DNA from: Rotaria sordida
Lineage: Eukaryota; Rotifera; Eurotatoria; Philodinida; Philodinidae
Reading direction: 5' to 3'
DNA length: 64,000 nucleotides
Assembly: GCA_905250125.1 (NCBI GenBank)
Contig: CAJNOL010000278.1
Span: forward strand, 107,329 to 171,328
Part shown: piece by piece, positions 39,116-51,100 of the stretch
Numbering within the stretch: the first letter of the stretch is position 1
Layout: each line of letters starts with the position of its first letter
Translations under genes and position numbers: made by a program
The notes under the pieces: generated by a model
The model's database searches: none
What the model saw: the letters and a program-made list of their open reading frames with translations, nothing else
Told to the model about the DNA's origin: nothing

Positions 39116-40107
39116 ATTATTTGTATTTATCTAGAAGAATAAGGAAAAAAAAAGAAAAATAATGATGAATGAATGCTTATTTGTTATAGAAAAGGAAAGG
39201 TCTTTTTTTTTTAGTCATAAATATAACTCTTCTCGCTCGGTCTCTCTCTCACACACTCTCGTTCCTGATTTTGATAGTTCTTTACTTTCTCTACGTCGCT
39301 GTGTGTGTCTGTGTGGGTGTGCACGAGCCGTTGTCAGAGAAACTTAACAACATCGTTAATGACTGAACTCAAAGAATGAATAAGAGAATAGTTGTGCTAT
39401 GTAATTTAGGATCACATGTATCTTTCGTTCCCTAACACTTATCTTTTTTTTTAAACATATTCTTCAGAATGTTTACTTATATCGTCTAAAAATATAGATG
39501 ATAAGAAACAATCTTCAATAGACAATATATTTTAATAATAATAGCACTAACACAGACACTCCACCAATTTCCTATGCAAGTGCGTGACAAACGAAAAGAA
39601 AAGAAAAAAAAATGCACTAGCCATAGCCAAAGGAGCGCTTGAGTCAATTTGATTACATGAGTATCTTTCTCTCTTCTTTGTTCTTGCAACAAACATTCAA
39701 GTAAAGAAAAGAGGAAAAAAAAGTCTATGCAAATAAATGCGGAAACATCCGCATGTCCGAATTACCAAACAGTAGTCGATCTCTTCTCTGTCTTTTCCTT
39801 CACAACATTGAATTTTAGACTGATGATCTTTTTTTTTGTTCTCTCTCTCTCTCTCACACACACACACACGCTCTTTCTTTCTTTCTCATGAGAACATAAA
39901 AAACGAGAGTTGATTGGCAATGAGAATGTCTATGGCAACAACAACAACGAAATTACTAATTCTAGTATAATTTGAATGAATAGATAAATTATTAAACGTC
40001 CTTTTGACTATAATACTGTTTTTTGATTGCTTTCAATTGTTATATTCCTATCTTTAGATATAAATATATATATATATAAGAAAAAAAAAAAATATATATA
40101 TATATAT
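39116..40107. other. Divergent intergenic region rich in microsatellites
   Basis: Between the divergent ankyrin and SLC10A7-like genes, so it should hold both promoters. It contains CT/CA-rich tracts near 39238-39257 and (CT)n(CA)n at 39841-39869, plus (TA)n near 40064-40109 running into the SLC10A7 start. No gene seen. Confidence 0.5.
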
Positions 40108-41724
40108 ATGATTGCCTTTGATCGACAGACACACTTGTCAAAATATTGGTTTCTTTATGGAATTTTTTTTTCTATTATATTAGCTTTTATTTATCCTGAA
40201 TTTGGCTCAACAGAAGGTCATTATTAATAAATATAATAATCGATCAAAGATAAAAATAGAAATAGAAATATTCTTTTTGATGTTATCTAGGTCCATTAAA
40301 ACCTGAATGGACAATAAAATTATTAGGAACAATAATCATTTTTTTATTGAATGGTTGTTCAATACGAAGCGAGGTGAAACAAAAAACAAATAAAAAAAGA
40401 ATTTAAATGTATTTTTTCAACAAAAATTATTCTATTCATTGAATAAAATAGGAACTTTATCGAACAGTTCTTCAATATCGAATTCATTTATTTATTCAAA
40501 TATTTTCATTTATTATTTGTCCTTTTCTATTTACAATATTGTCTACTATCTATCGATCATTAACATATCAATACCAAGTTGCTATTGGGTAGAATTTCTT
40601 TTAATTAATCTCATCAATTTTATTGTTTTATTTTTAGAATAAAAGCATTAGGAACTTTACCATCACCAGTATCTACTGCTGCTTATGTTGTTCGAGCTAT
40701 TGGTGGAAATGAAGTAAATCAAAAAAAAAAGAATAAGAAAAGATTTTATTTTTATTTTTTATTATTATTAATTTATTATTGAAGGCAATTGCTATGCTTA
40801 ATTCAACTCTTGGTAGCCTATTAGGAACAATGCTTACACCTATTCTTCTTTACATGATGGTTCGGTATTAAAGAGTGTTTTCATGTTTTTTGTCTATTTA
40901 ATAGAAAACATATATATGTTTTGTATTAATAGCTCGGGGGAACATTTTCCGGTGAACAACATTCATTTATTCATGTTCTCATATCACTTTCAAGTACTAT
41001 TTTAATGCCGATTGGTATAGGACAATTTTTACGTGTCTATTTTCCACTTGTTATCAATCGAGTAATGCCATACGCAAATACAATTAATAAGTAATTCATT
41101 ATATGATATGTTTAGATAAAAATATATATACATATTTTTATTTGTCTAGTTGGATATTACTTAGTAATATTTATGTAACATTTTGTCAGACATTTAAGCA
41201 ACATGGTCCATTACATTTAACATTTATCGATTTTTTAATTCTTCTTATGACAAGTATAAAAACAATATGAATAATCACTGATTCATATATATTCAATTTT
41301 CGTTTTTTAGTTTTTTGTATACAAATCTTTTTAATCATTGTGTTGTTTTTTGCTTGTCGAAAAAGTCATGTTCGTCCTAATGATACAATTGCTATTGTAT
41401 TTTGTGGTAGTCAAAAATCATTAACTAGTGGTAGAATATTTAATGAGAATACGATTAAATATATGATTTAGGTTTTTTTTTGTATTATAGGAATGCCTAT
41501 TTTACAAATGATTTTTCCTGAAAATATTTCTATAACTATACCATTATTAATTTATCATCCAATGCAAATTATTATAGGAAATTATTTAACATCGACATTT
41601 CAACGTTGGTTAAAAGATGCGAAATACGACTGGTTAGTCATTTGAATTATGAAATGTTATAAAAAAAAATGAATTTCCTTGTTTTTTTCTTTCTAGGCAT
41701 CATCGAATTAGTAGAAGAGTTTAA
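40108..41724 (+). CDS. SLC10A7: SLC10A7-like sodium/bile-acid-type transporter
   Basis: Exons: 40108-40216, 40291-40373, 40452-40588, 40638-40713, 40785-40859, 40933-41090, 41150-41253, 41311-41430, 41491-41632, 41697-41724, in phase, 343 aa (human about 340). Ten hydrophobic segments. Blocks aligning with my recollection of human SLC10A7: YWFLYGIFFSI, GPLKPEWT, EELYRTVLQYRIHLFIQIFS, ALGTLPSPVSTAAYV, GGNEAIAMLNSTLGSLLG, RPNDTIAIVFCGSQKSLTSG, MPILQMIF and PLLIYHPMQIIIG. SLC10A7 sits in ER/Golgi or plasma membranes and affects calcium entry and glycosylation; its substrate is not settled. The start ATG lies at the end of a TA repeat and could be misplaced by a few codons. The gene is followed 106 bp later by the E2 gene in the same orientation. 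Confidence 0.92.
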
Positions 41725-41772
41725 TTGATCTCATCTTTGTTTTTTTTTCTTGTTATTTTGTTAAAAAGAAAA

Positions 41773-41778
41773 AATAAA
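41773..41778 (+). terminator. Poly(A) signal AATAAA of the SLC10A7-like gene
   Basis: Canonical AATAAA 49 nt after the stop codon. The next gene's acceptor AG ends exactly 34 nt downstream. Confidence 0.6.
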
Positions 41779-41800
41779 GAAGTTCAAGTTCATAGTTGTA

Positions 41801-41812
41801 TTTTTTTTTCAG
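41801..41812 (+). promoter_or_regulatory. Probable trans-splice (spliced-leader) acceptor before the E2 gene
   Basis: TTTTTTTTTCAG is an ideal 3' splice site 18 nt before the E2 ATG, with no matching donor in the 106-bp gap other than inside the upstream gene. Bdelloid rotifers are known to add a short spliced leader, so this is a plausible SL acceptor. Confidence 0.55.
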
Positions 41813-41830
41813 ATCATTATTTTTAAGAAG

Positions 41831-43149
41831 ATGTCAACTCCATCTCGTCTTCGTTTGATGCGTGATTTTAAACAGTAAATTAGATGATTTTTATTCTTTT
41901 GTTTGTGGAAAAAATAATTTTCTTTTCTTCAATATTTAATAGACTACAAAAAGATCCACCAGCTGGTATTGCAGCTGTTCCTTCAGATGATAATATTCTT
42001 ATTTGGCATGCTTTTATTTTGGGGTTAGTTGAAAAAAAAAAACAAAGTTAATTTAGAAATTCATAATTTTTTTTTAGACCAAGTGATACACCATTTGAAG
42101 ATGGAACATTTCGATTATTGTTAGGTATATATATCTAACGAGAGGAACTATTCGAACTGATACCTATTGTTTGAGTACATATTGCGCTTACAAGCGAGCT
42201 TTAGTGAGACTAGCAAAAAGTCTAAAAACATTCGTCTCCATGGGTTTCTGAAGCCGAGTTATGGCTGTTCTACTGAATTTTCGGCTCGATTTTACGTATA
42301 CACTGAAAAACAAAAACAAAAATAGAGTTTCGATCTGAACTTCGGTCCATAAATAGCTCGAATGATTAATATAGAAATTTCTGCAGCAAACGACTATATT
42401 CTAGAAATTTAATATCTCGATGAAGAAATATTTTTCCCGGCTGAAACTTGCAGGATATTTTACTGATTATCCGATCTATTTATGGACAAAATTTCAGATC
42501 GAAATTCTCTAATTTGATTTTTTGATAAACTTCTTGAAGCTGGATCAAAAATTCAGTTAAGCGGTTAGAACTCGACTTCAGAGGCTCATGGACATAAACG
42601 CTTTCAGAATTTTTCTAGTCTTACTGAGCCTTCCTTATGAATCCGATATGAGCTCAAACGGTGGATAGTTCGTTCCTAAGATTATTGAATTTTTTCATTG
42701 ATATTAAACTTTTATTTTTAGAATTTACGGAATCTTATCCAAATAAACCACCATCCGTTCGATTTACATCAAAAATGTTTCATCCGAATGGTACATCTAT
42801 TCTTTTTTATCTTTTTAAAATAAATGTTATAATATTTAATAGTCTATGCTGATGGTGGAATTTGTCTTGATATTCTACAAAATCGTTGGTCACCTACATA
42901 TGATGTTTCAGCTATTTTGACTTCAATTCAAGTAGATATTAAATGAAATATTTCATGTTTTTATTTTCGTTTTATGAATTTCTGTTTTAGTCATTACTTG
43001 ATGAACCAAATGTTTCATCACCAGCTAATTCTGAAGCAGCTACTCTTTATCAAACAAATCGACGTGAATATGAAAAACGTGTTAAAATGACAGTTGAACA
43101 AAGTTGGAATGCTGAACCAACACTTGCATCTAATCTTCGAGCATCATAA
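41831..43149 (+). CDS. UBE2A: Ubiquitin-conjugating enzyme E2, RAD6/UBE2A-UBE2B type
   Basis: E2 enzyme acting with RAD18 and RNF20/40-type ligases on PCNA and histone H2B. Exons: 41831-41874, 41943-42023, 42078-42124, 42722-42790, 42843-42931, 42991-43149, in phase, 162 aa against 152 in human. [20 protein letters not shown] opens the protein. [26 protein letters not shown] and the active-site block [18 protein letters not shown] (catalytic Cys in GICLD) follow, then SLLDEPN and EYEKRV. The C-terminus has a short extra tail ([13 protein letters not shown]). Intron 3 is about 600 bp because a fold-back element sits in it; the other introns are 50-70 nt. Confidence 0.96.
42141..42680. repeat. 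Fold-back repeat, family F2 copy 1 (E2 intron 3)
   Basis: Inverted arms of about 130 bp. The left arm reads GGAACTATTCG, then GAGACTAGCAAAAAGTCTAA, then GTCTCCATGGG. The complement of the right arm reads GAACTATCC, then GTAAGACTAGAAAAATTCTG, then TGTCCATGAG. Arms of the ENGASE intron element carry the same ordered blocks. Confidence 0.75.
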
Positions 43150-44954
43150 AGAATCTTCAATATTTGTTTCGTCATATATTTGTTAAATAAATTCTATTGT
43201 ATAGATGTTCTTTGTTTTTCGCTTTTTTTGTGTCAATTATTAAATGAGAAATTTATGTCACATGGTGAAAAGATAAAACTCTATGATTGCTTTTCGTTTT
43301 ATATTTGACAGAAAATTGATCTTTTTATGTAATATGATATTTACATAGAAAAATAACAAAAAATTTATTGTGGACATGAAACAATAAATCTATTTTTCTA
43401 TTCTTTGTATCTTTTGTAATTAAGACAGACAATCTTTGTGTACATTCTTTGGGATTAATTTTTGCATTATAGAATTAGATTGAAATTATTACAAACTCAC
43501 TTTGTATTTAATATATTTTGTTTGTCGTCTTTTTTTGCTTTCACAACTTTTTCAATTGAGATGAAATATGAATTCATTTTGCAAATTAATATTTTATTTA
43601 GAATTGTTTTATTCAGTTGATACGAACAGTTTTTATACGGAGTCTTCTTTAACTAAGATGAATATTATAGTGAATATATAGTTCAGAAAAATAACATGCG
43701 GACAAGTAAAGAACGTTACTACTCATGTGATTCAACCGGGCAAAAACTGACGGTAAACGGTTCTCTATAATGTGCGTTATATCAGCGGTAGTGCGAACAA
43801 CCTTGCGACATGAGTAATAATAATATAAGAGTCTGTGTAGTTTCAATAATTTTTTTTTGTTTAGTATAGATTGAAATAAACTTTTAATATTCTTCTAATT
43901 GTTCTAGCTGTAGAGCTTATAACTTTTATGGCGTATTTCATAAATTTTTTCTAACGAATGTGTCAAGACTAGTGTTCTGCATTAAATGATTTTTTTTCTC
44001 GTTATTCTCGTCCGTTTTCCCACAAGAATTGGAAACAGGAACGATATTAAGACATGAATGTTCCCGATAATCGTTTTGTTTTGTCTTTTCTATGTATAGA
44101 CTCTCCAAATATTGCTTTTTCAAGCAAAAAAAAAATGTCGAAGTTAATTCGATGTTAGATTGTTAAGAAATGGATTTCGACATTTTTCCAAAGAATGTTG
44201 CATCGCTTATTAAACAAAAGAAAAATAACAAATATCTATCAATAAAAATTAAATAAACTCATTCTCATGATTCATTAAATCATACCTTCGAAAGGATTAT
44301 TATTCAGATTATTTCACAATAAAGTATTATTATAATCTTCTCCTCTTGAATGTTTTCATTTTTTCATCTATGTTGTTAATGTGCTAGTATTTTTCTTCTC
44401 TTTTCAATTGATGAAGGAAATAATTCTCTTAATTTAATATTGATAAATTTTGACGTATAAATAATTATTTATTTATTTTACTAAAATGTACCTCCAATGA
44501 TAATTTTATTTTCTTAATTTGAGGTCATCTCACCTTGTGTAAAGTGCAACGTTGATAGAAGCTAGTGTCTGGTAATGATAATTTTTCTCAAACACGAAAA
44601 ATGAAATCCTAATAGGAATTCTGGAAGCATTATGGGAACAGATATCGAAAAAAAGGCATTCCCGTAGAACACTAATTCAGACAAGTAATGTCTACATTAG
44701 TTACTCATGTTTTTTTAATAAATACTTGTAATATATTTAGATATAATCTATATTGTTCATAATAAATTTGTAAATATATTTATTAAAATGTTTGAAATAA
44801 CTTATTATATAATCTTCATATATTTACGCCCTCTATTGGTTATAACACCCGATTGATTTATTTTAATCCATGATATATTCATCATTTGAGAAGAGATTTC
44901 AATATATATATTGATTACGAAAATTTTTTGTCTATTTAATTTTATTTTTTAATA
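43150..44954. other. Intergenic region, no gene seen
   Basis: 1.8 kb. An AATAAA at 43186-43191 is the likely poly(A) signal of the E2 gene. A short inverted repeat (TTACTACTCATGT near 43711 and ACATGAGTAATAA near 43810) encloses about 100 bp of slightly GC-richer sequence. No coding frame. Confidence 0.45.
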
Positions 44955-44968
44955 TTTCTATTTCTAGA
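44955..44968 (+). promoter_or_regulatory. Acceptor-like site upstream of INTS3
   Basis: A pyrimidine-rich stretch ending TTTCTAG at 44968 lies 159 nt upstream of the INTS3 ATG. It is a candidate 5' UTR or spliced-leader acceptor. Confidence 0.35.
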
Positions 44969-45127
44969 TAAAATTATTGATAATCAATTCAAAAAAAAAA
45001 AGAAATATGTCAATTCGGTGAATTTCTTTCTTCTTACTTTTGTATTTTCGTGAGTGTATTCGAAAAAAAAAAGTATAAATCAATTTTTTCTTTTACAAAC
45101 TTATCCAATAAAATTTTTAAAAATCTT

Positions 45128-48100
45128 ATGGCATCAAATAATATAAAACCAATATCACCAGATTCAAAACTTTTACTTTATACTCCAATTGAATTAAAAG
45201 ATTCAACAGATGCATATCTTGAATCATGTTTTGCTGCAATTCAACAAAATCGTTATACAATGGATTCAAATATACTTTTACAAATTGGACAAACAAATAA
45301 AAAACATAAAGAACATATATCACATGCACTTCTATATGGTATATTAACTGATATAAATAATAAAGCAAAATATTTTCATGATCTTTTACTTCTTAATGGT
45401 ACAAATCTTTCATCTATAATTTCAATACTTGAAACATTAATTATTAAAAATTGGCGTCGTATACATGATAATGTACGTCAACAATTATTATGGTTTTTAC
45501 GTGAAACATTAACAGCTAATATTGATGGTATTGATCGTCTTTATTATGTTTTTTTACGACAAATCAATCCACATGAACAATGTTTAGATTTATGTGAAAC
45601 AATACTTGAATTATTATTAGCACATCCATTATTTTTAAAAACTTATCCTGAAATGATGTTATTAACAATATATACATTTTTATCAATATTTCCAATATAT
45701 ATACGTCGACGTTCCCAACAACAACGACAAATTGATTTTATATTACAATTAACACGTGAAAATATTCATTGTATTGGACGTGATGCTATACGTTTATTAA
45801 TACAAATAGGACATATACGTGAAATTGATTTATTTTTAAAACATTTATCATTAAATACATCAAATGATTATTTACCTAAAATTTTATCATTACAAACTGA
45901 ACCAAAATATTTAGCATTACCATTATCATTTGATTTAGAAAAACATTTACAATTTCTTCTTGATAATTGTCGTTTAAATAGTCAAGAAAAATATTATTTT
46001 GATTGGTTTCAAAGTCAATATTTAAATTTTAAACAATATCCAGATACAATTTATTTATGTTCACATATTATACGTTATGTATGTGTTGTTTGTCGTAATC
46101 AATTAAATCCAAATAGAATAACACGTTGGATATTTATATCATGGTTATTAACACAATTATATAATTATCAACAAACATTACAACAAACATTAATAACAGC
46201 AAGTCAAACAGCAATGAATGCTGCTGCATTTCTATCATCATCATCACCACAATTAATGCAAATAAATGAACAAATAGTACAATGTCGTTTAGCTATTTAT
46301 TATGATTGGTTTTTATTTGATATTAATAATTTACAACAATTAACAAATGAATTTGATGTACAATTAAATTCAACTGTTGTTGGTTATCATTTATTAACAA
46401 TGTCATATTATAATGCTAAACAAATGTTATTATTTCTTTTATATACATCAGAAAATTTTATATTATCATTAAAAACATTTATACAACAAAATATTGCACG
46501 TTTATTTATTGAATTATTTCAACGTATACCAATATTAAATTCACAACAATTATTACAAATGTTTACACATGATAGAGATATTTATCAACGTTTACTTACA
46601 ACTTTTTTTTCATTACCATCATCAACAACAATGAGTAAGATAGATTGAATTATTTGACAATGTTTTAGATATTTTAAAAGATTCTAATGCATATAATGGA
46701 GATAATGTAGAATTGATTTGAATGTTAAAAAAATAAAATAAAATAAACAAAAATTTTATTTCAGTCGGTTTGATTGTTTTTTTTTCACTTCATCCATGAA
46801 AAAAGACTTCCCGAGGCTAAAAGTTTGAAAGGTGTTTTAGAAAGCCTGAATCTTCTAATCCGATCAAGAAAAAATATTTCAAAAATTTTCCCGTGAGACC
46901 TTATCTAATTTTGAACCCAACCATGCGGTTAATAGATTTACAGTCTTATCCGATGACCGGTTATTCATCTGAAAAGTACCAGAAGGAGAATTAAACAACA
47001 TAACCTTTCTATTACTATTCTCAAACAAGATTATAACAGAAAAAGTAGATGTTCGATGAGCTCTTTTAAATTGTTTATCATTTCTTACTCTACACTCGAA
47101 CTGTTAAAGCCCTAGACTCAACTTTTACTCCTATTAGTATTTGGACAAAGACAACAATATGGCTAACTTGGGAAATTCTTCAGATGCTTCCTTCTGATTT
47201 CAATGATTTTTTGCCTATAGATACTACATAGTGTTCTAGTAAAAACCCAAAACCCATTTGAGTTCCTATTGAGATTTCACTCAACTGTCGAATTTTTAAT
47301 ATATCTATTTTTTAGAAATCTATGTTTTCGGAAAATTCGTATTTTCGAATTTTGATCTGAGACTTTGTGCATATAGAGAATGAGCAGGAAGTTACAGTGT
47401 ATGTTAATCCTAAATTGTTGAATACTATATGATTCGTATAGAATTTTGGTTTCCTCTGAATTAAGGTCAAACTACAGCACGAATATTTGTCTTATTTAAA
47501 TATATATAGAAAGTCTAGTAAAAAAGAAGTCAAGTTTCATAGCTGTTGTTTTTACAGTATTAAAACCAGTCTGACACATTTTTAAGGAATAAATAATAGT
47601 TTCATATGAGCTTTCAGTTCAGCATTATTTATAATTCTTTGATTTAGCATCCAGTCAGTTTCCTACGAATAAAAATAAATCACTTTTTCAATTGTTTCTT
47701 TTTTCTTTTCTCTTGTATTATTCTATACGTATTTGTATGTCATTGTAAAGGTAACTGAATCAACTACATTTGTATACAAATATTATATGATTATTTACGT
47801 GTTATTTTGTTTTTCTTTTTATTTCAAAATGACTCATTTTGGTGATATTGAAAGAATATAAACAGCAATTCAAAGAAGAAAAATATCCTATTTAATCATT
47901 TTCAGTTATAAATTGAAGGTATCTCTGAAAGTGTCTTTTATTGAAAGCCGATTGGTCTCTGTAGCCGATACAACTTCACAAACGGTTACCTCCACTATTA
48001 TCAATAATCGATGATAACGCAGCTCTAGACCAGGTCGACAATCTCACTTAAAGTTCTCGTTCAAGTGTTCAAGTTATCCATACATATAATATCAGACACG

Positions 48101-51100
48101 TAGAGTTCGAACAGTTGGATAGGAAAAACTTTGATTAAGATTGCCCCCTCCCAGTTCTGAGCTAGATCATCATCCATTATTGATAATAATGTGGCGACCA
48201 TTTGCAAAGCTTATCGACTATAGAAAATGATCGACTGTCAAAAAAAAAGACACGTTTAGGCGTGGCTGCATTCTAAAACTAAAAATGATTAAATAAGATA
48301 TTTTTCTACTTTGCATTGCCATTTGTGTATTCTCAATGTCATCAAAACAGATCATTTTGAAATAAATACAAAATAACACAAATAGAATATAATATGTATC
48401 TATATATGTAGTTAACTCTGTTACCTATACAATGACATACCAATATATATATACATATAATAGTACAAGACACAGGGAAGAAGAAACTTATTTTAATCCA
48501 TGAGACAGTGAATAGTTTCAAGCTGATATGAAAACATCTTCATATGATTTTTCACTATGATAGTTAATACATCCAAAACGGGAGATGTTTAGTATGTATA
48601 TATCTTCTTATACTAATGACTACCTTAAATCATTTACTAAAGAAATTATATTTTGATTTATTCCTAATTTCAGGTGTACCAATAAATGATGAAGTAATAG
48701 TAATTAATGATGATAATAATCCAAATGCTGTTATGCCAGTAACAATGGATGAAGAATCTAATGAGATAATGATCATGTCAGCAAATACAACAGCTTCACC
48801 ACGTTTTTCTGATGATGAAGAAGACGATGATGAATATGAAAATAATAGAATTTCATTAAAACTGTCAGATCATGATTATGATGATGAAGATATTTTAATG
48901 ATTAATGAAGAAACAAAAACATCTCTTGATACATATAATACAAATATAATTCGTACAAATTTTCCATTTGATCGATTTCGTTCATATATAAATGATCGTG
49001 TACAACAAATGTCATTATCTTATTCTGAATCAATAAATCGTAATAAATCTTCATTACTTATACAAATATATAAACAAATAGCTTTATCATTAAGTGATAA
49101 ACGTCCACTTATATTAAAAACTCAAGCAAATGAACCAGCTGGACCAATAAATTCCTATGCAATGATTAAATTTGAAAAAACAAGTGATAAATTTCAATCA
49201 CGTTTATTAACAATATTAGATGAACAAACTATTGTTAATGGTCTTTTATGTTTATGGTTATTACGAGATTCATTTCAAAATCGTTTATTACCTTCATTAA
49301 GAATATCTCAATCAAATAAACAAAATTCAATGTTAGAAAATAATTTTCGTGATATACCACTACAAAAATTAAAACGTTCAATAAAACAATCATCTCTATA
49401 TGTTTTATTTCGTTTAATTAAAGATGATATATCAAATCAAATTGTTTATATTAAACTTTTACAAGCTATGTATTTTTTTCAACCAGAATTATCTTATATA
49501 TTTCTTTATTATTTATCAATTGATATTGATGATATGAAAATAGCTATAGAATTGTTTGAAAAATTTGCACATGATATTATTAAATCAAGTAGTAATCATA
49601 GAAAGTAAGTTAAATTAATATTCAAGTATATATTATAGAAAAGAAAGTAACCTAGAATAAGAACACTAAAACGATGATTCCCAAAAATTAAGAGTCTCAA
49701 TAGTAGTTTGTGTAGAAGATTTTATTTCCAATAAGAATTTTCGTAGATAAAAGTGATTGATAGTTTTATAAGGATAGGATTTTTGAAAAACCAAGTATTT
49801 CATCTCTTAGAATTATCAAATAGAATTATAGTTAAGACATACAAAAAGTTCTGATCACGGCGTTGAAAGGATCTTTTCGGATAAGAAGTCCTATTTCGAA
49901 ATGAAAAAATACCAAATATATTATGTTGTAAAGTTTTTTGAGGTGCGTCGAATGTTATGTAGTAAATCTTGTTTTTATAAGACTTTAAAGGAACTAGAGT
50001 CAATTTACTGATAGACGATTACACATCCACACTCAAGCATGATAAGTTTCTGAATATTGTGATCCTCGGTATTAGTCGAAAGTATTTGTACAATATTTTT
50101 TCTCGCATACGATTTTGTAGAATTTTTGACGGGCTACAACCTCATATACGTAGTATCTCTGATTATCTTTTGAATGTGTAGTCATCTATCAGTAAATTGA
50201 CTTTAGATCCTTCAAAGTCCTATGAAAATAAGATTTACTATATACTATCCGACGCGCCTCAAAAAGCTCTACAACATGGTCTATTTGGTTTTTCATTTCT
50301 CAATAGGCCTTCTTATCCGAAAAGATCCTTTAAACGCCATGGCCAGAACTTTTGGCATGCCCTAAATATTTGAATTACTCAGAATGATAGAGTAAAGAAT
50401 TCCCTACAAAATGAAATCTCTTCCAGATCTCTACGATGCTTATTGCTCGAGATACATCAATTATACAGAAAGCATAAAAAGTGTGTTTTCATACAAAATA
50501 ACAGAAAAAGACAACTTTTGTATCATTCGTATGGTCAGTGTACCTCTGTCAGTAAACACTGTAGAGAACTAGAAGAGTTTTCATGTTGTAGAGAGTCGTT
50601 TGCTCTATCCTTCTGAGTAATTGAAACAAAATTCTATTTGCAAATTCTAGAAACTAAAATGCTTGATTTTTCAGAGATCTTATATTCTTGGAAGGCTAGT
50701 AACCACTCTCATCTTCGAATATTCTTATTGGAAATAAAGTTCTCTATTCCAATTACTATTTAGATTCTTATTAGTGTTTCCGGCAATAGGTTTTTTTTTT
50801 TCGAATAATTCAAAAAGAAATTGTATATATGACAATGAATTAATTAAAATAATATTTGTTTTCTTAGACCATCTATTCCACCAGCTAAAATGCCAACATA
50901 TGATCAAGATTTTATTGATTTTATACATGAAATTTTAACTTATTGTGAACAAGATGATACAGAAACATTTCTTTATTTATTTTCATATATCTATCGTCTT
51001 TATTCAAAAAAATTTTTTAATAATATTAAATTAATACGTCTTCTATTACATACAATAAATCATAATGAATTAGAACAATTTATGTGTGATATACTTAAAC

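Noticed and set aside
45050-45127. Upstream extension of the INTS3 frame
   Set aside because: It lacks an ATG and is lysine/poly-A-derived; the ATG at 45128 is kept.
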